Below, one piece after another: positions 54,728 to 63,554 of a stretch of 64,000 nucleotides of DNA. The notes under the pieces were generated by a model. It ran no database searches, was not told where the DNA came from, and saw only the letters and a list, made by a program, of their open reading frames with translations. The position numbers and the translations under genes are program-made. The first letter of the stretch is position 1, and each line of letters begins with the position of its first letter. The stretch comes from Dechloromonas sp. (GTDB lineage: Bacteria; Pseudomonadota; Gammaproteobacteria; Burkholderiales; Rhodocyclaceae). The stretch lies in assembly GCA_016790815.1 (NCBI GenBank), contig JAEUOG010000051.1, positions 1 to 64,000 on the forward strand, read 5' to 3'.

Positions 54728-55447
54728 TCAGCCCTTGACGTGCAGTCCACATTCCTTGGTTTCCGGATTCTCCCACCACCACCGGCCGGCGCGGACGTCT
54801 TCGCCCGGCGAGATGGCCCGGGTGCAGGGGGCGCAGCCGATGCTGGGGTAGAACTTGTCGTGCAGGGCGTTGTAGGGCACGTCGTTGAGCTTGATGTAGG
54901 CCCAGACTTCCTTCTCGGTCCAGTCCGACAGCGGGTTGAATTTTTCCAGGCCGTTGCCTTCATCGTATTCGCGGAAGGGCAGGCCGGTGCGCGTGGTGGC
55001 TTGCTGGGCGCGCAGGCCGGTGATCCAGGCGCGTTTGCCGGCCAGGGCACGTTTGAGCGGCTCGACCTTGCGGGCGTAGCAGCAGGCTTTGCGCAGCGTG
55101 ACGGAGTCGTAGAAGCCGTTGATGCCGTGGTTGCGGACGAAACCTTCGACCTCTTCGGCCTGCGGGAAGTAGATTTTCAGCTTGAGGCCATAATGTTTGC
55201 GCAGGGCGTCCATCAGGTCATAGGTTTCAAGCGGCAGCCGGCCGGTGTCGAGGCTGAAAATTTCGATGGGCAGCTTGGCCTTGACGATGAGGTCGGTCAG
55301 CACCATGTCCTCGGCGCCCAGGCTGTTGGCGAAGGCGGCCGAGGCCCAGTTGGCGGCAATGCCTGCGAGCAGGGTTTGCACGGCCTTGGACTTGGCGGTG
55401 ACGCTGGCGGTCAGTTCGGACGTGATGTTGATCAGGCTGGGGGGCAT
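54728..55447 (-). CDS. cysH: Assimilatory adenylylsulfate (APS) reductase
   Basis: Reduces activated sulfate to sulfite. 239 residues from ATG 55447 (MPPSLINITSELTASVTAKS); the longer open frame overlaps DUF934 almost entirely. The [4Fe-4S] cysteines C122-C123 (KACCYARKVEPL) and C205/C208 (SIGCAPCTRAI) mark an APS- rather than PAPS-specific enzyme; the catalytic Cys is C233 in the ETKECGLHVKG tail. Last gene of the minus-strand cysI-DUF934-cysH group; cysD/cysN are not in the window. Confidence 0.93.
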   Translation of the reverse strand: MPPSLINITSELTASVTAKSKAVQTLLAGIAANWASAAFANSLGAEDMVLTDLIVKAKLPIEIFSLDTGRLPLETYDLMDALRKHYGLKLKIYFPQAEEVEGFVRNHGINGFYDSVTLRKACCYARKVEPLKRALAGKRAWITGLRAQQATTRTGLPFREYDEGNGLEKFNPLSDWTEKEVWAYIKLNDVPYNALHDKFYPSIGCAPCTRAISPGEDVRAGRWWWENPETKECGLHVKG

Positions 55448-55466
55448 GGCGGCGTATTCCGAAAGA

Positions 55467-55976
55467 TCAGGCGCGGCGGCGGAAGTAGGGTTGCGGCTGG
55501 GTGGTCGAGGCCTGGTAAGCATCGCTGAACGGGCTGAAGCCGGCTTCGACGGCGACTGCAACATTCTTGCCGTCCTTCAGCGCGTAGCTGTTGAAACCGA
55601 CGCGGCGCATGTAAAAAAGCTGGTCATGCAGGACGTCGCCGACGGCGCGCAATTCACCCTGATACTTGTAGCGCTGGCGGAGCAGGCTGGCGGTCGAGTA
55701 ACCGCGGCCATCGACAAATTTCGGGAAGCTGATGGCGATAACGACGAAGTAGTCGAGATCTGCTGCAACATCCTCGACGCGCTCATCGGGCTGAATCAGC
55801 AGGCCGATGCGCTTGTGGCAGGAGATGATCTCGGCCTTGCGCGCCTGCCAGACGGCGAGCGGGAAGATGACGTCGCCCGTCGGCAGCGCCACTGATTCCG
55901 GCGTCTCGCCCTCGGCGATTTCGAGCGTTTTCCAGGTGTCGACCGTAGCGGTTCCGTGTTTGATCAGTTGTGCCAT
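55467..55976 (-). CDS. DUF934 family protein (sulfate-assimilation associated)
   Basis: 169 residues. FPLAVWQARKAEIISCHKRI, DERVEDVAADLDYFVVIAIS, FPKFVDGRGYSTASLLRQRY and GDVLHDQLFYMRRVGFNSYA are the DUF934 hallmarks. The family is almost always between cysI and cysH in proteobacteria and probably assists sulfite reductase, but has no defined activity. Start overlaps the cysI stop by one base (TAATG), implying coupling; cysH starts 19 bases downstream. Confidence 0.9.
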   Translation of the reverse strand: MAQLIKHGTATVDTWKTLEIAEGETPESVALPTGDVIFPLAVWQARKAEIISCHKRIGLLIQPDERVEDVAADLDYFVVIAISFPKFVDGRGYSTASLLRQRYKYQGELRAVGDVLHDQLFYMRRVGFNSYALKDGKNVAVAVEAGFSPFSDAYQASTTQPQPYFRRRA

Positions 55977-57667
55977 TATGCGGCCTCCTTTTGTGCTGCC
56001 TTGGCCTTGCCGTGGGCGCGGCCTTCGTACACGCGGTTCTTGAACGGGTCGATGCCGATGCGATCGAAAGTGTCGAGGAAGCGCTCGTCGGGGTGACGGC
56101 TCTCGATGTAAACCTTGATGATCTTGTCGACGACATCAGGCATTTCATCGGCGGCAAACGACGGGCCGATGACCTTGCCGAGCTTGGCGTCATTGCCTTG
56201 GCGGCCGCCCAGCGTGACCTGGTAGAACTCGGAGTCGTTCTTGTCGACGCCGAGCACGCCGATGTGGCCGACGTGGTGGTGGCCGCAGGCATTCATGCAG
56301 CCGGAGATGTTGAGGTCGATCTCACCGATGTCGAACAGGTAGTCGAGGTTGTCGAAACGGGCCTGGATGGCATTGGCGATGGGGATGGATTTGGCGTTGG
56401 CCAGATCGCAGAAATCACCGCCCGGGCAGCAGATGATGCCGGTAAGCAGGCCGGTGTTCGGCGTGGCGAGGCCGGCTGCCTTGGCTTTTTGCCAGAGGGC
56501 GTAAAGGTCGGAGAGCTTGACGTCGGCCAGGATGATGTTCTGTTCGTGGCTGATGCGCAGTTCGCCGAAGCTGTACTGGTCGGCGAGGTCGGCGACGATG
56601 CCCATCTGGTCGGACGTGATGTCCCCCGGCGCGATGCCGTGCTTCTTGAGCGACAGCGTGACGGCGGTGTAGCCCGGCACCTTGTGCGGGTGCGTGCTGC
56701 GGTCGACCCAGTTTTTGAACGATTTTTCAGTTGCCAGTTTTTCCGCCAGGCCAGCATCGCTGGTGCTGGGTTTTTCGTAGGCGGGTGCCGTGAAGTGAGC
56801 AGCAACGCGGTCGAATTCGGCTTGCGTCAGAGTGGCCGGGCCGTCCTTGCCGTGGGCCCATTCATCCTCGACCAGCTGCGCAAAAGCTTCGACGCCGAGG
56901 GCTTGCACGAGAATCTTGATACGCGCCTTGTAGGCGTTGTCGCGGCGGCCCTGACGGTTGTAGACGCGCAGGATGGCTTCGCAATAGGTCAGGATGTGCT
57001 GCCATGGCAGGAACTCGCGGACAATTTGGCCGCGAATCGGCGTCCGGCCGAGGCCGCCGCCGACGATGACACGGAAACCGGTTTCACCGTTCTGCTCCTG
57101 CAACTGCAGGCCGATATCGTGGAACCACGTCACGGCGCGGTCGTCCCTGGTGCCGGAGATGGCGATCTTGAATTTGCGCGGCAGGAAGGCGAATTCCGGG
57201 TGGAAGGTCGTCCACTGGCGGAGAATCTCGGCCAGCGGGCGCGGGTCGATCACTTCATCGGCAGCAACGCCGGCGAACTGGTCGGTGGTGATGTTGCGCA
57301 TGCAGTTGCCCGAGGTCTGGATGGCATGCATCTCAACTTCGGCCAGCTCGGCCAGAATCTCGGGCACGTCCTCGACCTTCGGCCAGTTGAGCTGCAGATT
57401 GTGGCGCGTCGTGAAGTGGCCGTAGCCGCGGTCGTACTTGCGGGCGACATGGGCCAGCGTACGCATCTGGGCCGAATTCATCATGGCGTAGGGAACGGCA
57501 ATGCGGAACATCGGCGCGTGGCGCTGGATGTAAAGGCCGTTCTGCAGGCGCAGCGGGCGGAACTCGTCATCGGTCAGTTCGCCGGCTTTCCAGCGGCGGA
57601 CCTGATCGCGGAACTGGGCGACGCGCTCGTTAATGAGCTGGCGGTCGATGGCATCGTATTTATACAT
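55976..57667 (-). CDS. cysI: Sulfite reductase hemoprotein (nitrite/sulfite reductase family)
   Basis: Six-electron reduction of sulfite to sulfide. 563 residues with the two ferredoxin-like/siroheme domain repeats: GHFTTRHNLQLNWPKVEDVP (siroheme Arg), TSGNCMRNITTDQFAGVAAD, and the [4Fe-4S]-siroheme cysteines in GIICCPGGDFCDLANAKS (C-x5-C) and LNISGCMNACGHHHVGHIGV (C-x3-C). No cysJ flavoprotein is nearby, so electrons may come from ferredoxin or an unlinked partner. Starts 19 bases downstream of the TSUP gene. Confidence 0.93.
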   Translation of the reverse strand: MYKYDAIDRQLINERVAQFRDQVRRWKAGELTDDEFRPLRLQNGLYIQRHAPMFRIAVPYAMMNSAQMRTLAHVARKYDRGYGHFTTRHNLQLNWPKVEDVPEILAELAEVEMHAIQTSGNCMRNITTDQFAGVAADEVIDPRPLAEILRQWTTFHPEFAFLPRKFKIAISGTRDDRAVTWFHDIGLQLQEQNGETGFRVIVGGGLGRTPIRGQIVREFLPWQHILTYCEAILRVYNRQGRRDNAYKARIKILVQALGVEAFAQLVEDEWAHGKDGPATLTQAEFDRVAAHFTAPAYEKPSTSDAGLAEKLATEKSFKNWVDRSTHPHKVPGYTAVTLSLKKHGIAPGDITSDQMGIVADLADQYSFGELRISHEQNIILADVKLSDLYALWQKAKAAGLATPNTGLLTGIICCPGGDFCDLANAKSIPIANAIQARFDNLDYLFDIGEIDLNISGCMNACGHHHVGHIGVLGVDKNDSEFYQVTLGGRQGNDAKLGKVIGPSFAADEMPDVVDKIIKVYIESRHPDERFLDTFDRIGIDPFKNRVYEGRAHGKAKAAQKEAA

Positions 57668-57686
57668 GGCGTACTCGTGGGGGAAA

Positions 57687-58472
57687 TCAGGAGAAGACCA
57701 GCTTGGTGCCGATCAGCACCAGCATGGAGGCCAGGATGCGGCGCAGGATGTGTTCCGGCACCTTGGCGGAGAGATGGCTGCCTATCCAGATGCCTGGCAG
57801 TGAGCCGAGCAGGAGCGCGCCGAGCAGCGCCCAGTCGACGCCACCAAGCAGCCAGTGGCCGAGGCCGGCCACCAGCGTCAGCGGCACGGCGTGGGCGACG
57901 TCGGAGCCGACGATGCGGACCGGCGAAAGTTTCGGATAGAGGAAAAACAGGGCGGCGACGCCGAGGGCGCCGGCACCCACCGAGGAAATGGTGACCAGGA
58001 CGCCGAGAATGGCGCCAACCACCACGGTGATCTTGCCGAGGCAGCATTGGCGAAGCGCCGAGTCTTCGTGCTGGCTGGCGTAGTCGCGCAGCTTGCGGCC
58101 AAAAAGGATGGCGATGGCCGTCAACATCAGGGCAAAGCCGAGGCCGTGCGAAATGATCTCGCCGACAACATTGCTGCCCTTGGGCAACTGGGACAGGATG
58201 TACACCGTAATGGCTGCCGCCGGTATGCTGCCTGCCGCTAGCCGTCCCGTGATGGCCCAGTCGATATGGCCTTTCCTGCCATGGGCGACGGTACCGCCTG
58301 CCTTGGTCAGCGCTGCGTAGAGCAGGTCGGTGCCAACGGCTGTCGCGGGCGGGACGCCGAAAAGCAGCACCAGCAGCGGCGTCATCAGCGAGCCGCCGCC
58401 TACGCCGGTCAGGCCAACAATGGCACCGACGGCAAAGCCGGAAAGGGTGTAGAGGTAATCCATGCGAGGCAT
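57687..58472 (-). CDS. TSUP (TauE/SafE) family anion permease
   Basis: 261 residues from ATG 58472 (58463 is also possible). ~8 helices with the TSUP N-terminal signature GFAVGAIVGLTGVGGGSLMT and the matching second-half motif GAILGVLVTISSVGAGALGV. Members carry sulfite, sulfate or organosulfonates. Being first in the operon with cysI-DUF934-cysH and divergent from cysB, it probably imports sulfate/thiosulfate or exports sulfite; direction is not deducible. Confidence 0.88.
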   Translation of the reverse strand: MPRMDYLYTLSGFAVGAIVGLTGVGGGSLMTPLLVLLFGVPPATAVGTDLLYAALTKAGGTVAHGRKGHIDWAITGRLAAGSIPAAAITVYILSQLPKGSNVVGEIISHGLGFALMLTAIAILFGRKLRDYASQHEDSALRQCCLGKITVVVGAILGVLVTISSVGAGALGVAALFFLYPKLSPVRIVGSDVAHAVPLTLVAGLGHWLLGGVDWALLGALLLGSLPGIWIGSHLSAKVPEHILRRILASMLVLIGTKLVFS

Positions 58473-58545
58473 GTTAACAGCGCTCAATTGAATCAAAAAG
58501 AATATTGAGTTAGATTGTTATATCGTTCGGTTATTAAGCGCCAGC

Positions 58546-59487
58546 ATGAAGCTTCAGCAACTACGTTACATCGTCGAAATCCAGCGCCAGGGACTGAACG
58601 TCTCCGAAGCGGCGGAGACGCTTTATACCTCGCAACCCGGTATCTCCAAGCAGGTCAAGCTGCTGGAGGACGAACTCGGCATCGCCATCTTCGAGCGCAG
58701 CGGCAAGCGATTTACCGGCATTACCGAGCCCGGCAAGGCAGTGCTGGCCATCGCTGAACGCATCCTGCGCGAGGCGGAAAACCTCAAGCGGGCGAGCAGT
58801 GAATTCGCCACCGGCGACACGGGCCGTCTGGTTCTGGCGGCCACACATACGCAAGCTCGCTACGCCCTGCCGGTTGTCGTCCGTGACTTTGTCGCGCAGC
58901 ATCCTCACGTCAAACTCGAGATGCATCAGGGCAGCCCGGTCCAGATTGCCGAATGGGTCGTTGCCGGCGACGCCGACATCGGCATCGCCACCGAGTCGCT
59001 CGATCAGTATCCTCAGCTGATCACCTTGCCAGTTCGCCAATGGACGCATTGCGTCATAGCGCCGGAAGATCATCCCATTCTGAAGTCGCAGCCGTTGTCG
59101 CTCAACGAACTGGCACGCTGGCCGCTGATTACCTACGACACGGCTTTTACCGGCCGGTCACGTATCAACCGCGCGTTCGAGCGTATAGGCGCCCAGCCCA
59201 ATGTCGCGCTGACGGCCCTCGATGCCGACGTGATCAAGACCTACGTCAGCCTCGGCCTCGGCTTGGGCATCATTTCGGCGCTGGCATTCGACGCACAGCG
59301 CGATACCGGCCTCGTTGCCATCGATGCGGCGCACCTGTTCGAATCGAACACGACCCGACTGGCCTTGCGTCGTGGCAGCTATCTCCGCCGCTATGACTAC
59401 GATCTGATTTCGCTATTCGCGCCGCACCTGTCGAAGCGGGTTGTCGAAATGGCCATGCTGGGTGGTGGCGACGAATATCAGTTGTAG
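58546..59487 (+). CDS. cysB: LysR-type regulator CysB
   Basis: Activator of sulfur assimilation, responsive to N-acetylserine in enteric homologues. 313 residues. N-terminal HTH MKLQQLRYIVEIQRQGLNVS then EAAETLYTSQPGISKQVKLL; effector domain with LVLAATHTQARYALPVVVRD, GDADIGIATESLDQYPQLIT, DVIKTYVSLGLGLGIISALA. Length and motifs fit CysB/Cbl. Its divergent orientation from the TSUP-cysI-cysH operon, sharing a 73-base AT-rich gap, suggests it controls them. The 3' end overlaps the convergent NosD-like gene by 10 bases. Confidence 0.94.
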   Translation: MKLQQLRYIVEIQRQGLNVSEAAETLYTSQPGISKQVKLLEDELGIAIFERSGKRFTGITEPGKAVLAIAERILREAENLKRASSEFATGDTGRLVLAATHTQARYALPVVVRDFVAQHPHVKLEMHQGSPVQIAEWVVAGDADIGIATESLDQYPQLITLPVRQWTHCVIAPEDHPILKSQPLSLNELARWPLITYDTAFTGRSRINRAFERIGAQPNVALTALDADVIKTYVSLGLGLGIISALAFDAQRDTGLVAIDAAHLFESNTTRLALRRGSYLRRYDYDLISLFAPHLSKRVVEMAMLGGGDEYQL

Positions 59488-60704
59488 GCTTTGGCCGGCT
59501 GCATGCGCGGCGCCGTGTCACGCAGGATTAGAGTTGGCGCCGAAAAGGGCGCTAACCGCTCGAGAAAATCGAGCAGTTCGAGCACTGGCGAGCTCCGGAA
59601 AAAGCTCGCTTTCGGCGTCTCCAGCCAGATCCGGTCGGCGTAGGCGTGCAATTCGTGCGGCCGGTCACCAAAGCCGTCGCCATCGAGATCGAACCCCTCG
59701 TAGGTATCCCAGGTGTTGCCCCACCAGGTATCGTTCATAGGGTCGCCATCGCCGATGATGGTCACCGGCCAAAGGTTGCTCCTGAAGGTGTTGTTGATGG
59801 CAATGTGGCCGCCCTTGGCGCCGTAAAAATAGATCCCGGTGATGTTATGGGCGATCACGTTGTTGATGAAAACGATGCGGTTGATCGCGTCCATCGGCGA
59901 ATCGGCCATGATGCCGTGGGCGCAGTGCACGATTTCGTTGTCCACGATCAGCGCCGCCGAGGTTTCCTTGAGCGCAATGCCGGCACCGGAAGCATCCATC
60001 GCATGCAGGATGCGGTTGCCACGGATGATCAGGCCATTCGAATTGAGCGCGATGATGCCGGTCGAGTTCTTATCCAGAATGTTGCGGTCGACCAGGCTTC
60101 TGTGGGCAAAAAGAAAATTGAAGGCACGCCGGCTGTCGCGGATGGTGTTGCCCGTATAGCGGTTGTGCGGCGAATTGCTCACGGTGATGTCGCGAATCTG
60201 GGCGATGTCATTGTTCTCGATGCGGTTGCCCGTGCTGTACCACAGACGCATGCCGTCGCCGCGGTCGGCAGAATCAACCGGACGCGAGCGAATGCGGTTG
60301 TTACGGACCACGCTGTCGTTCGTCCGATGCAACGAAATGCCGAACAGTACGTCCTCGATCACGTTATTCTCGATGAGCAGCCCTTTGCCTTGCGTCACCA
60401 TGATGGCGCCATCGATGGCGTCATGCGATTCGCCGCTGCCGCGCAGGGTCAGGCCACGAATGGTGACCTGATCGGCGCTGATCGTCAGCACGGTTCCCTT
60501 GCCACCGCCATCGACGATGACCTTGCCGTTGCCTTCCAGGGTCAGGGGTTTGGTGATGCTGGCCGGGCCATGGTAGATGCCGGGCGGCAGGCGCAGGACG
60601 GTGCCTGGCAGCGCCGTGTCGATCCAGGTTTGCAGGGGCTGGTCGGCGTGGGCGGGCAGCAGCAGGCTGAGGCAGAGGGAAGCGAAAAGGAGACGAATGA
60701 CCAT
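59478..60704 (-). CDS. NosD-like periplasmic parallel beta-helix protein
   Basis: 408 residues from ATG 60704 with a signal peptide (MVIRLLFASLCLSLLLPAHA). Repeating carbohydrate-binding/sugar-hydrolase (CASH) beta-helix turns: GKGLLIENNVIEDVLFGISL, NDSVVRNNRIRSRPVDSADR, STGNRIENNDIAQIRDITVS. The C-terminal WWGNTWDTYEGFDLDGDGFG and LLDFLERLAPFSAPTLILRD are characteristic of NosD, which helps copper-site assembly of nitrous oxide reductase. No other nos gene is in the window, so the function here is open. Confidence 0.8.
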   Translation of the reverse strand: MVIRLLFASLCLSLLLPAHADQPLQTWIDTALPGTVLRLPPGIYHGPASITKPLTLEGNGKVIVDGGGKGTVLTISADQVTIRGLTLRGSGESHDAIDGAIMVTQGKGLLIENNVIEDVLFGISLHRTNDSVVRNNRIRSRPVDSADRGDGMRLWYSTGNRIENNDIAQIRDITVSNSPHNRYTGNTIRDSRRAFNFLFAHRSLVDRNILDKNSTGIIALNSNGLIIRGNRILHAMDASGAGIALKETSAALIVDNEIVHCAHGIMADSPMDAINRIVFINNVIAHNITGIYFYGAKGGHIAINNTFRSNLWPVTIIGDGDPMNDTWWGNTWDTYEGFDLDGDGFGDRPHELHAYADRIWLETPKASFFRSSPVLELLDFLERLAPFSAPTLILRDTAPRMQPAKAYN

Positions 60705-60782
60705 TGCAGCGGATTTAGCCACCACCGGTGCATTGCGGCATCAACCTGTATCAAGTTTTCAGGCGAAAATCGCCCGACCGGC

Positions 60783-62099
60783 CTATTCCCAGTACGCTGT
60801 CACTTCGCTGGCCCAGGCCGTAGCGGCAAGCAGCGCGGCGTTGACCGCTTCCGGCGCGACGCCCGCCGCCCGCGCCGTCTCCTGCATGCGCGGCAGATCG
60901 AACGCCTCGCTCGCCTCGGCGACCGCCAGCAGTGGGGCGTAGGGCCCGCTGCGCTCGAGCAGCGCGTTCTTGATGTCGTCCGCCAGCAGCATTTCGTTCA
61001 GAGTCTCTGCCAATGGCCGATGCAGCAGTTCGCCAAGGCAGGAAAAGATACCGGTTAGGAACAGCGGGTCATGCGCTACGCCTGGCATCGACTGTTCGCC
61101 GAGCACTTCCATCAGGCGGCCACGGCTGAGGGCATTTTCGACCAGCAGCCAGTCACCGAAGTGCGGCTCACGCACCGAAAAAAGCAGTACCGCAAGCCAG
61201 CGGGTCAGCCGTTGGCGGCCGAGAATGACCAACGCCTGCGCCAGCGAGTCGATGCGATTGCTCAGGCCGAGGGCTGGCGAATTCAGGTAGCGCAGTATGC
61301 GGAAGCTGAGCAACGGGTCTTGCTTCATGGCAGCGGCGATCTCGGCAGTCTCTGCATCGCCCTGGACCAGACGCATGATATTGAGCAGCAGGGCCTTGTG
61401 CGGGTCGCTGCTGTTGTCGGCCCGAGGTGCCAGATCCGAGCTGGCGAATTTTCCGTGGAAATTGTCGAAATGCCACTGCTGGCAGAAGCGCAGGTCGTCG
61501 ATAGTCTCGACGTTGCAGGCCAGCAGCTTGATGGGGCGCCCGAGTGAGCTGGCGCGCACTGCAGCAGAGAAATCGCGGGCCGTATCGGCCTCGTTGGCGC
61601 CGATGTCAATGGCTGCATAGTCAGCCAGGTGGATAACCTTGGCAAAAGCTGGATTCTTCGGTTGGCGGAAAACCCCGATCTGGATGCCGCGCTCACGTAG
61701 CCGGTCGATCGCTTCGCAAACGATGTCCGCTTCGGCATCGGCGGCCAACTGGAGGATGAGCACGATATTCGACGTTTTCAGGCGGTCGACCGCAGGAAGG
61801 TCGAGGCTGGCGGAACTGAGCGGGATGAAGGCATGGCTGGTGTTCCAGGCATCGGCACTGGTATTCAGCGTGGCGAGCAGGGTTTCGTCCAGGCTGCGCT
61901 GGCGGGCGTCGTCAGCGTCAGCCAGCAGCGTCGATTCGTGCAGCGTGAAAAGGTGGCCGGATAGTCGGTTGTTGCGGTCGAAAACGGCTTCGCGGCGAAG
62001 AAACTGGGCGTTTTCCGCAGTGGGCTGGCGTGCCTTTGGCGCGGGCGTGTCAGCTTGCTCAGGTTTGCCGCTGAACAGTTTTTTCAGGCTGTCGAACAC
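60783..62099 (-). CDS. HDOD-domain signalling protein with degenerate EAL-like N-terminus
   Basis: 438 residues from GTG 62099, with GGGAG 6 bases upstream; the longer frame would run into the ppiC terminator hairpin. N-terminal ~215 residues resemble an EAL domain (IVLILQLAADAEADIVCEAI; IKLLACNVETIDDLRFCQQW; FDNFHGKFASSD) but without the ExL signature, so no phosphodiesterase activity is expected. C-terminal HDOD from ~225: AAMKQDPLLSFRILRYLNSP, SNRIDSLAQALVILGRQRLT. Such YuxH-like proteins act in regulation or stress signalling. Confidence 0.85.
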   Translation of the reverse strand: MFDSLKKLFSGKPEQADTPAPKARQPTAENAQFLRREAVFDRNNRLSGHLFTLHESTLLADADDARQRSLDETLLATLNTSADAWNTSHAFIPLSSASLDLPAVDRLKTSNIVLILQLAADAEADIVCEAIDRLRERGIQIGVFRQPKNPAFAKVIHLADYAAIDIGANEADTARDFSAAVRASSLGRPIKLLACNVETIDDLRFCQQWHFDNFHGKFASSDLAPRADNSSDPHKALLLNIMRLVQGDAETAEIAAAMKQDPLLSFRILRYLNSPALGLSNRIDSLAQALVILGRQRLTRWLAVLLFSVREPHFGDWLLVENALSRGRLMEVLGEQSMPGVAHDPLFLTGIFSCLGELLHRPLAETLNEMLLADDIKNALLERSGPYAPLLAVAEASEAFDLPRMQETARAAGVAPEAVNAALLAATAWASEVTAYWE

Positions 62100-62115
62100 A
62101 CTCGTCTCCCACAAA

Positions 62116-62142
62116 CAAAAATGCCCACCGCAGGGTGGGCAT
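62116..62142 (-). terminator. Rho-independent terminator of ppiC (minus strand)
   Basis: 9-bp stem ATGCCCACC (62121-62129) / GGTGGGCAT (62134-62142), GCAG loop; on the minus strand it is followed by TTTTTGTTTG. Located between the ppiC stop and the HDOD start. Confidence 0.85.
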
Positions 62143-62162
62143 TCTCGCATTTCGGCAAAGGT

Positions 62163-62954
62163 TTAGTCGACCTTTGCTTTGCCGCGCAGTTCCTTGACCA
62201 GGGTTTCAACCTGCTGCTGGCTGGCACGCTGCTGCAGTTGTGGCTTGACCTGGTCGAACGGGGGCGGGGTCATCGGACGCGAGTCATCTAGCTGGATGAC
62301 GTGATAGCCAAAGTCGGACTTGACCGGCGCCTTCGTGTACTCGCCCTTCTTGAGCTTGCCCAGCGCCTCGCCAAACGGCTTGACGTAGGCATTCGGTGAG
62401 CTCCAGCCCAGTTCGCCGCCCTTGTCCTTGGAGCCGGGATCCTTCGAGGCCTTGGCCAGTTCGGAGAACTTCTCGCCCTTTTCAAGTTTGGCGATGATGG
62501 CCTTGGCGTCCTCTTCCTTCTCGACCAGCACGTGGCGGGCCTTGTATTCGGTGGAACCGAGGTTGTTCTTGATCAGTTCGTACTCGGCCTTGAGCTGGGC
62601 CTCGCTGATCGGGTTGGCTTTGACGTAGTCCGACAGGTAAGCGCGGATCAGCACGGCCTGCTTGGCCAGTTCGATCTGGCCCTGGATGTTGGTGCTCTTG
62701 TCGAGGCCCTTTTTCTTGGCTTCCTGAGCAAGGATCTCGCGGCGGATCAGCTCTTCCTTGACGGCGTTTTGCAGTTCCGGGGAATCTGGTGTGCCCTGAG
62801 CCTTTTGTTCGGCGACGAAGGCGTTGTAAACGGATTGCGAAATCGGCTGGCCGTTTACGGTAGCGAAAGCCTTGCCCTTTTCGGCAGCGAAAGCCGGGGC
62901 AGAAACGATGGCGCCGGCGATAAGCAGAGCGGCCAGACGGGAGAGCTTGAGCAT
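62163..62954 (-). CDS. Periplasmic parvulin-type peptidyl-prolyl isomerase
   Basis: 263 residues from ATG 62954 (AAGGA RBS upstream; earlier in-frame ATGs lie in the bolA side and lack a signal). Signal peptide MLKLSRLAALLIAGAIVSAP then AFA. SurA-like N-terminal helices (FATVNGQPISQSVYNAFVAE), parvulin domain EYKARHVLVEKEEDAKAIIA, DPGSKDKGGELGWSSPNAYV, PVKSDFGYHVIQLDDSRPMT. Catalyses prolyl isomerisation in envelope protein folding. Ends at the terminator at 62116-62142. Confidence 0.92.
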   Translation of the reverse strand: MLKLSRLAALLIAGAIVSAPAFAAEKGKAFATVNGQPISQSVYNAFVAEQKAQGTPDSPELQNAVKEELIRREILAQEAKKKGLDKSTNIQGQIELAKQAVLIRAYLSDYVKANPISEAQLKAEYELIKNNLGSTEYKARHVLVEKEEDAKAIIAKLEKGEKFSELAKASKDPGSKDKGGELGWSSPNAYVKPFGEALGKLKKGEYTKAPVKSDFGYHVIQLDDSRPMTPPPFDQVKPQLQQRASQQQVETLVKELRGKAKVD

Positions 62955-62988
62955 GTATCTATCCTTGGAGGAGGGAGTGTCAAAAAAA

Positions 62989-63255
62989 TTAGGGGGTGCC
63001 GGGTACCGTGGCGTGGATGCTGAGTGCATGAATTTTGCCACGCATCAAATCACCTGCGGCATCATAAATCATGCGATGACGGGCAATGGTACTTTTACCG
63101 GCGAAGGCCTGTGCAACAATTTGTAACTGGTAGTGGCCGCCATCGCGGGCACCGGCATGGCCGGCATGGCGATGCGAGTCATCGACGATATCAATGGAGA
63201 CCGGCTGCAGTGCGGCAAGTCGCTCGCGCAGCAATTCGATGGTATCGGTGCTCAC
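62989..63255 (-). CDS. BolA family protein
   Basis: 88 residues from a GTG at 63255, within a GTGA overlap with the yciI-like stop. BolA fold: [20 protein letters not shown] (the H/C-rich segment), [20 protein letters not shown], and [20 protein letters not shown]. BolA proteins bind Fe-S clusters with monothiol glutaredoxins and influence cell shape and stress; the conserved HRHAGHAG and KIHALSI are present. Directly downstream of YciI and YciB, the usual betaproteobacterial order. Confidence 0.93.
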   Translation of the reverse strand: MSTDTIELLRERLAALQPVSIDIVDDSHRHAGHAGARDGGHYQLQIVAQAFAGKSTIARHRMIYDAAGDLMRGKIHALSIHATVPGTP

Positions 63256-63554
63256 GCCGGCAATACCTTCTTGAAAGGCTTGATGACCACCTTGTCATAA
63301 ACGCCGGCGGTAACGTAGGGGTCGGCGTCAGCCCAGTTCCGGGCCGCTTCGATCGAGGCGAACTCGGCAACGATGATGCTACCCGTGAAGCCGGCCGGAC
63401 CGGGGTCGGGCGAATCGATGGCAGGGCAGGGGCCAGCCAGGATCAGGCGGCCTTCGGCCTGCAGCGCCTGCAGGCGCTCGACGTGGGCGGGGCGGGCAGC
63501 CAGGCGCTTGTCCAGGGTACCGGCCTTGTCTTCCGCGATGATGGCGTAGAGCAT
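63252..63554 (-). CDS. YciI family protein
   Basis: 100 residues. [60 protein letters not shown] and [20 protein letters not shown] define the YCII fold, a small dimeric alpha/beta-barrel with a conserved His-Asp pair (PAHVERL; DADPY). Catalytic role unproven. Coupled to both neighbours: start overlaps the yciB stop by one base (TAATG) and stop overlaps bolA by four. Confidence 0.92.
   Translation of the reverse strand: MLYAIIAEDKAGTLDKRLAARPAHVERLQALQAEGRLILAGPCPAIDSPDPGPAGFTGSIIVAEFASIEAARNWADADPYVTAGVYDKVVIKPFKKVLPA

Noticed and set aside
55970..57994. Long plus-strand open frame opposite cysI and the TSUP gene
   Set aside because: Antisense shadow; cysI has intact siroheme and Fe-S cysteine motifs on the minus strand.
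59646..61058. Long plus-strand open frame opposite nosD-like and HDOD genes
   Set aside because: Spans two real minus-strand genes and has low-complexity composition typical of antisense GC-rich frames.
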